From: Welwitschia mirabilis
Lineage: Eukaryota > Gnetophyta > Gnetopsida > Welwitschiales
DNA length: 24,675 bases
Direction of reading: 5' to 3'
NCBI GenBank assembly: GCA_051453625.1
Contig: JBOZIK010000001.1
Location: 46,480,629-46,505,303 of the forward strand
Shown: piece after piece, positions 1-9,945 of the stretch
How the letters are laid out: each line of letters begins with the position of its first letter
Numbering within the stretch: the first letter of the stretch is position 1
Made by a program: the position numbers and the translations under genes
The notes under the pieces: model-generated
What the model was told of the DNA's origin: nothing
The model's input: only the letters and a program-made list of their open reading frames with translations
Database searches by the model: none

Positions 1-272
1 GCCCTCCTTCTAGACCCAAAGAAGACGTATTGATGCAAATTCCCTTCCCTAGGCTTAGAAAGGACGACAACGTCCACTTTCTAGGGTGAGGTCCTAAACT
101 TGTTTAAAGGGCGACTGAAAATTAGGTACTCAATATGATTTCCCACAGAGTACAAATTAACTGGGAAAGAATGGTAGATTAGGGCCTAGTGGATAAAACT
201 TCACAGCTACTAAGGTGAGTAAAAGAAAAGAAAAGAGGAGATAAAGAATAGGGTATAGGAAAAAGACTTCCT

Positions 273-280
273 TATAAAAG
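273..280 (+). promoter_or_regulatory. candidate TATA box (TATAAAAG)
   Basis: TATAAAAG followed by GAGG is a good match to a plant RNA polymerase II TATA element and to the form common in LTR promoters. No transcript start, gene or LTR boundary can be tied to it, so it may be a chance match in AT-rich DNA. Confidence 0.25.
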
Positions 281-1502
281 GAGGTATCCTCAGGTTGTCC
301 CAAGGTTCCGAATAAAGGGTATGGAATGGAGCTGGGATGTGAGATTAGAGATTGAATCTCCTCCCAGGGTTGTATCCAAGTAGGTGTAGTTCTCTAAAAG
401 AAGGATGAGAAAAGGTATACTAGAGGAGTATTCTTTCTTTGTTGAAGATAAAGGGATCTGTCTTTCTCTCACAATGGAGGTTACCTAAGTAAAGGAACTT
501 CGTATCCTCTATTGTGCCTACAAATAGTAAGTAACAAAGTAGTGAGAAGAGGGGGAAAAAACACTTTTATTCATGAATCTCTAAAAACCTTCACTCCCTT
601 TGAAATGAAAAGGAAAGGAGTATAAATAAGCCTCTCCCAGACAAGAAAAAGGGAGGACAGCTACATTATAGAAGCAGATAATTGGAAACAATGAATTGGA
701 AAACTTAACGAAAGCATAGAAATCATCAAACTTGTTCAATTTTGTAATAGCTCCTTTAGTTGTCTTCATAAGTCTTTCTTTCAGAGGAGGAGGAATCGTC
801 AGCTAGCTGAAAGTCAGGAAGAGAGGTGAACGCAAGATTACTATCTGGAATATGTGAAAAGGAACTCCACTATTATATATAACTTTTACAATGATAGAGG
901 ACGGGGGGGAAATTAAGAGAAAACATAGAGATGGTCTTCCAAATATAGAGACCTAGAAGCAGGGGAGAAAGGGAAAGATTGCCTCTTGGATGAGAGGCAA
1001 AGAAGAGGGAGTAACATGGAAGAATGGGAGCGAATGTGATAATGAAGAGGAGGGACCCAAATAGCATCTCCTTGTTGTTTGGTTGTGCTCATCGTCCTTA
1101 AGCTAGTTGTGATTATATAATTGAAGTGTCGCTTAGATGCCCAGCGTAGCACCAACAGATAGCTAGTACGTCCCTGATGGTACCAAAGAGGATCACCCTA
1201 CTAGAACAATGGTGACATCAATAGGCAGTAGATTGTAGTCACCCCATGGTGTAATGTTACAGGCAGGCTACAGGCTTGCTTGATTTTGGGGCGCCCTAAT
1301 CTGGAGTTTATTGTGAGTTAGACAGTAATACCCTTAGTGTATGAAACTAGATAAAGAGTTGGAGAAAGATACTTTCCTTTAGAGGACTACGTCTCTAGGA
1401 CGAAACAATCTGAAAGGGGCTACTAACTGAGAAATGCTCAAAAGAAAGNNNNNNNNNNTGGGGATATGGGACAAGAAACAAAAGTTGTAGGGTGGTCTAA
1501 AG

Positions 1503-1523
1503 TTCCACGCCCAAGGCATGGAA
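1503..1523. repeat. hairpin A (8-bp arms, one mismatch)
   Basis: Arms TTCCACGC and GCATGGAA surround the 5-base loop CCAAG; one pair is mismatched. The same GCCCAAGGCATG core recurs in a second hairpin 325 bp downstream, and both are followed by purine-rich DNA. Confidence 0.6.
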
Positions 1524-1827
1524 TTTAGTGGAGAAGGTGGGAAGGAAGGAGGGGAGCAGGGCAGTGAAGAAAGAGGGGAAAGGAAGAGGAAAAGGAAAAG
1601 AGGGAGAAAGGAGGAGGAAGCAAAGGGAAAGAGAGCAATAGGGAGAGAAGTGGGTTAAGGGGGTTAGATGGTTCTGGGGTTCTAAATCGACCTAGCAACT
1701 GTTGTTAGAGATCCACTGCTGAAACCTTGGGATGTCTAAATCCATCATCCAATTCTTCTTCTCTGTGAACCAATTAAGACTGGAAGCTATGTGGTTTGGG
1801 GTCAAGGGAGGAAACCTGGAGCAATGA

Positions 1828-1848
1828 CTTCATGCCCAAGGCATGAAG
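1828..1848. repeat. hairpin B (perfect 8-bp arms)
   Basis: CTTCATGC and GCATGAAG are perfect inverted arms around the loop CCAAG. The loop and the inner GC pairs are the same as in the hairpin at 1503-1523, which suggests the two stretches derive from an old duplication. Confidence 0.65.
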
Positions 1849-2230
1849 CATTGAGAAGTCAAGGGAAAATGAGAAGGGGTAGAGGATGGAAAAAGGGTTA
1901 AAAGAAAAGGGAAGAGGAGAAGAAATGATGGGAAAGGAAGAGAAGGGGGTTGAGGAGTGATCATCGATGGAGGAGGTGCCCAAAGGATGTCTTCTTGTTG
2001 GATTAAGGAGGCTAGACACCTAAAGTGAAGGCAAACCTTGATGCTAAAGAATGCCAGACTGAATTTTGGATCTGAAACCTGGAGGTAAGCTGGAGACCAA
2101 GTCAGACAAGGGAGAGGAACTGATCGGGGTGAAAGGATAAGATAGGAAAGGAGGCTAGGTGAAGGACGGGTTTGAGCAAAATTCAGAAGGTGTTCCCAAC
2201 ACCTAGGGGTCAGGTTGGTATCCAACAAAT

Positions 2231-4700
2231 TCTATGTATTATACTTTTATGTGTCAATTTCCTAGTAAGTGCATGAAAATACAAATGTCAAGTAGACTAT
2301 TTAATGGAACAAAATGCTAAATGAGAACTAATGGGATGTTAGGCATTGGTTGATGATAGAAAAACGCAAGATGATGATCATTTACTTACTACAACATATG
2401 GAATATACATGATGGAGTTATTGTGACAAGTCATAATGTTAAGTTATCATATGAATTGAATAATGGTAAGGCAATATGAATTGGTTGGCAATCAATATTG
2501 ACATTGGTAATTTGGCTTTGGAAGGAAATTGACTAAGGGAGGTAAACAAGGATGCTACTCAAACATCAAAACACCTTGTTAATAGGGAACTTGCAAAAGG
2601 TTGAAGAAAAAATTTTGTTTAATGGGGAACAAAGTGAAAGCACCTTGCAATATGTTGATGAGATGTAAATTGGGTCCAAAAGTAAAGATAACATCTTAAT
2701 ATTTAATCATGAACAATTGCTCTTTAACACTTGCTCTCAAAGTAATGATAAAGGTTACAACCATAGATTTCAAATGAGTGACATGTCACCAAAAAGGGCA
2801 ACATGTAGCCCTCCTTTCATTCTGAAAATGTCTTTAGGTCGACCAGCATTTTCAGTTGACATTTTGAAAAAGTCTGTGACACGTCACCAATCAAAATGTT
2901 GGCGACAATTTGCCGACATGTTCAACAAAGTCACGTTTTTATAGGTAAAGTGGAGAACAAAAGTTAAGATATATAAAAAGGTTTGAACACTCACATTTTT
3001 CTAACATCAACTTCTTTTTTATGCAGTGAGTTTTCATTTTCCCTTTTGTGTCCAAAGCCTTTTTTCGTTATTTTTTTGCTTGTTATCATTTTGAATCTAA
3101 AGTGTTTCAAAAGAAGGACAAGGCATGACAATGGTACATAGCTAGAATGATGGCAATTACGACTATTTGCATATGATGAACATGTCATGTCATTACATGC
3201 TTATATATCCCTTTCTCAATCATTTGTTTCTGAATTCTGATATATGTAACATAGTATGTCACTTGGAAATCAAAAGTAGATTTGTGGACATGTATAACAT
3301 TGTATTAAATTTATGTTATTTTTTTAGATACACTCATTAATGTATTTATGAAGTTGATTACCAGAAGTGTAATTTTTTACTATGCTATTTGGTGTCCAAT
3401 TAATAAGTCTATGCCAAATGGTTCTTCAATCACTTGGTTTTAATGTTTTCTAGCTTGGATTAATTGAGTAACTCATCAAACTATTATTTTCCCTTATAAA
3501 AAAAAAAGAGCAATTACCACATTTTGCATCGACATTTTACTGACTCAATTGTGGCAGGTACCCCTAACACAACTTTTTGAGGCTACCAGCATTTAAATTT
3601 GCCAACGTTGAAATCATTGGTTACAACCATACAAATGATTGCTCGAAAACTGCGATTGAAGAAAAATAAATAATTAAATCTCAATGGAATTGCGATTCCA
3701 TTAGGATCATAATTCTAGACAATAGAATTGCAATTGGAATTGAAATTGTGATTCCGATGATTCTTGGTTGTCTAGAATCTCAATGCATATCAAAATACTA
3801 AGAGACCAATAAAAGAAATTTTTCTTCCCTTTCCAACACATTATTGTAACTCCAATTTGCAGAAGTTGAAGGCCTGCACACCAATATCTTCACTTTTTGA
3901 TAGAGTTTATTGATTGAGAGTCAAATTTCTTAATTGTTTGAGTGAATTAGAATATATGGTTGTACTTATGCCTTTCACTACTATCTTGTTTCTGTTGTTT
4001 TGTTCATTTCATTCGAACTACATGTTTCAAGAGGGGTTGATGCAAAACCTACTTCAAATATGCATTTTTAGATGCATAATAATTTTGTTGATTCCATTTC
4101 ATGACTGTCTTCTTTTTTTTTCTTTTTCCCCCTCAAATTTATGTTTTGAATGAGCTAAGCTTCACATTAGAGAGAAAAGGGTGCATCCTCTTCTCCACAA
4201 CAACCATTAGAATAACCATAGCTCGTTTCATGATTTCATAACTATGTGACCTATTTTATATTGCACTAATTATAACCTCTTACATTTTGAATGCAAATGC
4301 AAACCTTGATGGATCACATTTTGCAATCGAGCATGACACTATGTTATTTTGGAGGTGTTACAATGTTTGTTGTTGTTTTGCTGATGATAAAACAGTATTG
4401 TCATAATTCCATATACCCATGTGTTTTCCCCATACATGCTCTATCTTAATTTGTTTTTAGGCTTTATAATCAACTTGATCTAAATATCTATCAAAATCCT
4501 AGAAGTTCTCATATCTTGATGTTTTTCAAACCTCACATTGAAAGTAAATTTGGAAGGTTTGGTTAAGCAACTACAAGAGACCACCTAAAACATTGAGAAG
4601 ATGTTAGGAATCATGCAACAGACTCTGTTTGTCATCAACAAAGCAGGGGACTAATTCATGCTCAACCTATGCAAACAAAGAGGATGTGGACTACAAGTTG
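2231..4700. other. no recognised gene
   Basis: This is AT-rich sequence with only short frames (for example 2717-2944 + and 3914-4153 +) that are low in complexity and match no family I know. Around 2778-2887 there are two related 12-mers: GTGACATGTCAC, a perfect palindrome, and GTGACACGTCAC. Otherwise I see nothing beyond the inverted repeat at 3712-3778. Confidence 0.4.
3712..3778. repeat. 11-bp perfect inverted repeat with 45-bp spacer
   Basis: ATTCTAGACAA at 3712-3722 is matched by its exact reverse complement TTGTCTAGAAT at 3768-3778. The spacer is itself built of AATTG/CAATT-type words that can pair further. It could be the remains of a small inverted-repeat element, but I cannot find a target-site duplication. 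Confidence 0.6.
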
Positions 4701-4734
4701 GTGACTAGATAGGGCAACAACACCAAATTCTGAA

Positions 4735-5080
4735 GTTCGAGAGGAAGATAGAGGCAAAGATGATACTGTGATGATGCTTTGTAACAAGATTTGGAGCAAC
4801 CTTCCACTTCAGCAACTAATAAGCCTCCTAAGAGGAAGGCAGATCATGAAACCACACCATGCATGAAAAGGTTCAAGCATGCTGCTGCTTGTGGTATGTA
4901 AGAGAAGTGTTTAAGGGAGTCAAGATTAATCTACCTTTGACCTTGTGGAAGATCCTACAAGACAGTATGCAAATGAAAAGTTTTGGAGAGACTTAGTAAC
5001 TTGGAAAAAGAACCACTTACTCCTAAGAGGGTCTTTAGGGCTCAAAGTACTACCTTCTTATTTTTTGGATGTCATGACAG
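4735..5080 (+). other. coding-like stretch, family not recognised
   Basis: One + frame near 4790-4890 reads as a Ser/Thr/Pro/Lys-rich segment (DLEQPSTSATNKPPKRKADH) with a basic cluster like a nuclear localisation signal. Further on there are readable pieces in shifting frames, for example EKEPLTPKRVFRAQ near 5005-5045. Stops and frame changes break it up. It may be a decayed host gene or a transposon gag or accessory gene; I do not recognise the family. It lies just downstream, in the kinase direction, of the exon at 5216-5383, but is on the opposite strand. Confidence 0.2.
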
Positions 5081-5215
5081 GATGCCTTTTTTATTACTAA
5101 CATGAGGCCTAAGCATAAGGAGACTTCATGTGCTTCCACAAGAATTGAACCAAATCTTATAGTTCAGAAATTGAAACAAAAGTAAAACACATAACTCTGT
5201 AAATTTACCACAAAC

Positions 5216-5383
5216 CTAAAAACCATAGGACAATAATCCTTCCATTTAAAGTCCACCGACTGATGCGGAGGAGTTAGCTGAGAACCCTCTCTAGGAAATT
5301 TCATCCAAATCCTTGCTCGTGGCCCAAAATCTGATAGTCGAACTTCACGCCTTGGTATTGGAGTAATCTTCCCAACACTGTAT
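5216..5383 (-). CDS. exon of a plant phosphatidylinositol-4-phosphate 5-kinase
   Basis: The 168-bp stretch encodes 56 residues without a stop and matches the start of the lipid kinase domain of plant PIP5K enzymes, which phosphorylate PI4P to PI(4,5)P2 at the plasma membrane. Diagnostic pieces are YSVGKITPIPRREVR, SDFG, REGSQLTPPHQSVDF and WKDYCPMVFR. The reading frame ends at splice sites. On the - strand the acceptor is TTTGTACAG, with a CTAAC branch-like box about 20 nt upstream, and the donor is TTTTTAG|GTTTGT. Both junctions are phase 2, so the exon is symmetrical and Arg codons are split at each end. The next exon, expected to begin with an LREMF-type sequence, is not found at lower coordinates, nor the preceding one at higher coordinates. 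This could be one exon of a live gene with long introns, or an isolated gene fragment. Family identity is secure; activity is inferred. Confidence 0.85.
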
Positions 5384-5420
5384 CTGTACAAACATAATGT
5401 GGTTAGAAAGCTTATAACTC

Positions 5421-5712
5421 TGTACAATGATAATCTGATTCACTCAGGGTTCTCTACAGATTGCATTTTATTGATTAATGTTTAATCCTAGCAAGTTTAC
5501 GACTGAAATTATATCCAACAATCTGAAAAAGACCTGTCCAACACAGAACACTACTCACGAATATTCTGAAGACTCTCTTTGACTCGACTCACCCTGGTTT
5601 TCAATAAAGAGCAATCTTTATAGAAAATACAAAGAAAAACTAATGCAAAGCTCTTAAAAGCATGTATCATTAAAAAGGTTTAGATGCATGTGAAATGGAA
5701 GAGGCTATAACA
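5421..5712. repeat. 292-bp dispersed repeat, copy 1 (TG...CA ends)
   Basis: This segment matches 12400-12691 in the same orientation, base for base with no indels and about 90% identity by eye. Both copies begin TGTACAATGATAATCT and end with AACA, so they have the TG...CA form of an LTR. Read on the - strand it has a TATA-like stretch and an AATAAAATG polyadenylation-like word toward the end, as an LTR would. No primer site, polypurine tract or target duplication is visible beside either copy. Weak similarity (CTTATAACTC against CTTAAACTG) continues just before the TG end, so the true boundary is not certain. This copy begins 38 bp from the kinase exon. Confidence 0.7.
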
Positions 5713-7180
5713 TGAAGCGTCAATTTTAAATGGCAAGATGGAAGTGTCAATTTCAAAAGGTTTAGCAAGAGGGGTTCATTTTTTAGAGAATCTGGTTTAA
5801 GAGCATCTTTCAATTCCAAATTTTTGACCACCTCAAAAGTGAGAGTGGTATAAGCTATATTTACAAGTACTGAAGAGATGACAACATACAAAACCAAGCT
5901 CCTTATTTAAACATTTATTCTTATTGATCTTCCTCCAAATGCAAATGTTGAAGAGACTGAAGTAGCATTTGCTGGAAGAAAGTCTTGGGAGTCAGAAGTT
6001 GCAAATAATCAAAGATCCATTAAAGGAAAAAGGAACCCATTTAGAAGTCCCACAAATCCTGCATTATAGCCTTAGATTCTCTTCAAATGTCCTCTAGGGA
6101 AATAATTAGCTATAAGAAACAGAGATCAAACAATTGCATAAGATTTTTTACACTCTATGGTTTACCATTGGAGGATTGTTGAAAAAGATCAAAACTACCA
6201 CATGAAATTAACATCAAACCACAACAAGCATACAACATTGTGCTTTAGACACTTTTAAGAACTTTCCATTGTTAGCTCTGGCATTGACAGAAGTGCTTCT
6301 TATAATAGAGCCTGCTAACCATGGAAAAGCTGCTTCAGCTCTCAACAGTAAGTTCTCCTCCACAAAACCATTCCTTGTGATCCTTCAAGTTTACCAAAAT
6401 GCCCACCATGTAAAGAATTTGATGCAAAAATGTGTGACGAGGAAGCAGGAAGGAGGCATCAAGCAGGTGGAGGAAGAGGACATCATGATGGGAGCAAGCG
6501 CATATCACAGGAATCAAGAGTAGTTCCACCACTTGAGGCCAACGCTAAAATAGTTGTCTTTATTCAGAGGCAGTGTTCACTGGCACAAGGCTCATCTATG
6601 AATAAGAGTAAAAAATTCAATGCGTGTCAGGAAGACGGTGCTATGGGATTCCTTCTCGATCCTCCGAGGGCTATGCTTCCTTCCACATAAACATCTGGTA
6701 ATCATCAGATGTCCTGTCAGTAAATTTCTTTACCTCACTCAGGGATTTTTTCCAAATGCAAAACTACTTCCATGAACACAAAAAGACAAAGATGATGATA
6801 TGGCCTTTACACTATGTCATTCATCATTTGTGATAATGGATTTGAATAAGCAAGGGACATATGAAACTCAAGCTAAGGACGATGCAGCAAACATGCCTTG
6901 CATATCTTTGACAAAAAGTAATGTTGGTATCAACCTCCACAGTGAACAAAATAATGGTCAAAGAACATCCACTGATAGTGTGCAGAGTAATTGCAGTTAC
7001 AAGTTCCATCAAGTTAAAGGCCATTCCAATAAACAAGGCTTTCTTTCTTTTCAGTAGGCTAAATCTTTTAAAGGCTTTGATGATTACCCTTTGTAATATT
7101 AAGCAACAAATTTTCTTCACAGAGATTAAAAATTCAAAAGCTTGTCTATGAAGAATCTAATATGGAATGGACAGGTCATG
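5713..7180. other. no recognised gene
   Basis: Mixed AT-rich DNA. Frames at 6269-6523, 6430-6690 and 6800-7057 (+) are short, overlap one another and match nothing I know. A small imperfect duplication (AAGCGTCAATTTTAAA, then AAGTGTCAATTTCAAA) lies at about 5715-5757. Confidence 0.35.
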
Positions 7181-7186
7181 ATAATC

Positions 7187-7555
7187 AAGAAGTATGAATT
7201 TGATTTGTAGAATAATGTCCCCATGAAATGGTTCCTTGGATTACGTCCAAGTCTGGGAATTGTGTGTGTACTTGGTATTGCTTTCATTCATACAGAACTT
7301 GTCAATGGAATTCCTATAATATTTACTCATTTTGTAACTAATCTCAGAGCGTTTCACCAGGTTCTTATCTTTGTGTACGTGAAGTTAGTGGCAACTTCCT
7401 ATGTGCGTCTGAGGAATGGTTCCTCAGAGGGCGCATTGGTCCTAAAGAATATAGGTTGTATAGATGCATTAAAAGGTATCAATATCGAGATGCATACGCA
7501 GATGACCATGAATTTGAAAATCGGCTCATCTATAGTATTGGAGAAGTGATTATCT
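7187..7555 (+). pseudogene. 3' part of a HAK/KUP/KT potassium transporter gene, broken
   Basis: The HAK/KUP/KT family are plasma-membrane or tonoplast K+ transporters with about 12 membrane spans; this segment corresponds to the region after the last spans, in the cytosolic C-terminal part. Visible pieces are [50 protein letters not shown] and, in another frame, [26 protein letters not shown] and [11 protein letters not shown]. All occur in that order in the family. Damage is clear. A TAG at 7208-7210 replaces the Gln expected in that motif, a one-base loss near 7409 shifts the frame (a C is missing before TGAGG), and TGA follows EVII at about 7554. Weaker resemblance to the variable C-tail may continue to about 7760. 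There is no intron in the segment. Upstream transmembrane exons are not found. It is either a decayed terminal exon or a captured fragment. Confidence 0.85.
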
Positions 7556-7936
7556 GAGAGAGCTAAAATCCTAGCATTAACAATGACCTTGGTAAGACAA
7601 TGCAAAATGTTAAGTTTCCAAGTCCTTCTATTCATGACATTGTAGAAGCATTCTCCACAAGTAGCACAGTGAATAAGAGTAAGGTTGTCTAGATGCTTCC
7701 ATATGAGTAGAGGCTCCAGGACAGAAAAAGGCAAGATTTCGTAAACGTTCTAGAAATGATACAAATAAGCAAAAAAAATGCTAAACAAGGTAATAAATCT
7801 AGATACATAATAATGCAAAAGGAGGATTTCTACTGATTAAATTAAAATGTGTAAAGCAAGTTGAATGTTGGTCTTTCTGATATTCTTTGATGATGAAAAT
7901 CAAATCAAAAAATACCTAAAATGTAAAGCTGATTCG

Positions 7937-8108
7937 GAGCAACATGTGCTCTCTTTTCGTAAGAACCAAGTCGAAGCACTTGCGCTCTCTTCTTATAAGA
8001 ATTGCGTTGAAGTAGCCCGCCCTGCTCTATTTTTGAAGAAACACGCGATCGAGGGTACCGAGTCAAAGTAGCCCGCCGCGATGTGTTTTCAAAGAAACAC
8101 ACGATAGT
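7937..8108. repeat. degenerate minisatellite, about 36-bp units, cut by assembly gap
   Basis: Units starting GAGCAACATG (7937), GAAGCACTTG (7973) and GAAGTAGCCC (8009) are spaced 36 bp apart. A fourth begins AAAGTAGCCCGCC at 8065. Units share GTGCTCTC or GCGCTCTC, TAAGAA and AAACACGCGAT or AAACACACGAT words. The series is more GC-rich and CpG-rich than its surroundings and stops only because the assembly becomes N at 8109. Confidence 0.6.
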
Positions 8109-8208
8109 NNNNNNNNNNNNNNNNNNNNNNNNNNNNNNNNNNNNNNNNNNNNNNNNNNNNNNNNNNNNNNNNNNNNNNNNNNNNNNNNNNNNNNNNNNNN
8201 NNNNNNNN
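8109..8208. other. 100-N assembly gap
   Basis: A run of exactly 100 N, a common default for an unknown length. The left flank is tandem-repetitive and the right flank is not, so the break may come from the repeat. Confidence 0.95.
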
Positions 8209-8367
8209 ATTATTACTAAAATATTTTATAAACTTTTGTTACATTCTAATACATGAGATTAAATAGTATTAATCTCTTTTTTCATCTGTTGTTATGCTCT
8301 TCCCTATCCAAAATGACTTTCTTGTAGTTTCTATGTGACCTTTTAAATTTACTAGCTGGAATGACCT

Positions 8368-9945
8368 TTAACTGGTTTTCTTGCTTTCCATGTTTTGGCA
8401 TTCTTTTCCTATTTTTTTGATTTTAGAAATGCACCTTCCTAAAGTAAAATCCATGTTTTCAAGCTGGAAAAGAATCTCTTCACTACTTAATGGTATGGGT
8501 TCTTCTTCTTCTTCTTCTACTATACCATTGAAAGGTCTCTTCATTTGTCTATACCTATGCTTTTTATCAAAGAATCTTCTATGCCCTTAGTAGCAATGTT
8601 TTCTGCTATGAGGCAACCATAAAGAATTAGTCTTATAAGCACATATGGGACATGCTAATCTTCCCTTCATGCTCCATCCTGCAAAGTTTCCATATGCTGG
8701 AAAATCATTTATCATCTAAAGTAGCACTACTTTCATGGTAAAGAACTCCTTCTTTAGTCTATCATATGTTTGTACTCTCTTATACCATAGTAGCTTCAAC
8801 TCTTTAATAAGAGGTTAAAGGTACACATCAATATCTTTTCCTAGTTGCTTAGGCCTCGGAATGAGTAAAGAAAGTGTCACATACAACCTTTTCATGCATA
8901 GCTAGGGTGGTAAGCTATAGATAACTATCATAACTGGCCAACAACTATAAGAAATACAAAGCATCCCAAAAGGATTAAATCCATCTGTTGCATTACCAAG
9001 TCTTACATGTCTGGGTTTGACCTTAAATTCATTGTATGATTCATTAATGCTTTTCCATAAGATAGAATATGTTGGATGTCACATTATACCATAGTCTATT
9101 TTCTTTTTTGAATGCCATATTATATGTTCCGCTATTGTGGGTGATGCATAAAGCCTTTGTAGCCTTGAAATTAAGGAAAAGTATCACAATACTTTGGTAG
9201 GTAATCTTTTATATGGTTTACTTTCCTTAGGACATCCCTTTGATTTCCATCTAGATGCATTACACTAAGGACATTCATTTTTGTTCTCATACTCCTTCCA
9301 ATATAACACACAATAATTAGGGCATGCATGTATTTTATCATATTTCATACCTAGGGAGTTAAGTGTCCTTTTCAATTTATCATAAGAACTTGGACTTGTA
9401 TTACCTTTTGGAAAAGAGTTATATAAGAGATCAAGCAACATTAAAAATGTTGAATTTGACCATCCACCCATTGCTTTAATGTTGAGCCATTTGATAATCA
9501 TAGAAAGCTTTGTATATTTTATGCAACTGGGGTATAATGGCTCCTTGCCTTCTTTGATTAACCTATCATATCCTGCATTTTTCACATCACCACTAAAGTT
9601 ATTAGAATTTGAGAAATCCATGGTGTTTTTTCCTTCATGTGATTGCTCTCCATCGTTAAAGAACATAAAGGCTTCTTTCATCATGGAAACAGGATCATCT
9701 TGTATTATATTTGGGCCTCTACATTTGTCATAGTGTTCTTCTGATGCTTCCCCATGCATAATCCACCTTATATATGTAAGATCCATGCTTTTGCATAAAA
9801 GATGCTAAAAAACAATATTTGGTTGTTAATAACAAGTGTTGCAGCATTTTACACATGGAAAAAGTATGCCTTGAGAACTGCATGAATTGTTAATTACAAA
9901 ATCTATGAACATCTTTACACCATTCTCATACTTCTTACATTTCCT
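8368..9945 (-). pseudogene. CACTA (En/Spm) TNP2-type transposase
   Basis: TNP2 transposases move CACTA elements by cutting and pasting at their terminal repeats. The - strand reads in one frame for about 1.58 kb. It starts with an N-terminal transposase-associated zinc domain (YENGVKMFIDFV, then FPCVKCCN) and goes on to RWIMHGE, MGGWSNSTFLMLLDLL, SLGMKYDKIHACPN, CVLYWKEYEN, HVRLGNATDGFNPFG, LLIPRPK, KDIDVYL, MINDFPAYGNFAGWS, GRLACPIC, GHRRFF and PLSSEEI. All of these are landmarks of the Transposase_21 family in the right order. Nine in-frame stops interrupt it, among them 9265-9267, 9184-9186, 8902-8904 and 8587-8589; a tenth is at 8368-8370. No frameshift is needed. The C-terminal part of the protein, terminal CACTA repeats and a TNPA partner are not found; some may lie beyond the gap at 8109-8208. 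The element cannot be autonomous as it stands. Confidence 0.9.

Larger units (their letters stand above)
1..2230. other. gene-free purine-rich segment
   Basis: I recognise no gene here. From about 1510 to 2210 the + strand is made largely of G and A (runs such as GGAAGGAGG and GAAGAGG), which creates long stop-poor but low-complexity frames on the - strand. These frames are rich in Ser, Pro, Leu and Phe and resemble no family I know. A 10-N gap lies at 1449-1458. Short phrases recur imperfectly, for example around 1070 and 1980 (ACCCAAA or GCCCAAA followed by CTTGTTG) and around 1813 and 2075 (GAAACCTGGAG), so part of the segment may be old internal duplication. Confidence 0.5.

Noticed and set aside
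1774-2228. Overlapping - strand open frames of 81 and 132 codons
   Set aside because: They arise from the purine-rich + strand, which gives few stops on the - strand. Composition is almost only Ser, Pro, Leu and Phe, with no recognisable motif.
2778-2789. GTGACATGTCAC palindrome as a regulatory site
   Set aside because: A single 12-bp palindrome without a gene beside it. A related 12-mer at 2876-2887 is suggestive, but chance in this composition cannot be excluded.
2717-2944. 75-codon + strand frame
   Set aside because: No family resemblance, ordinary AT-rich surroundings and no supporting splice or promoter signals.
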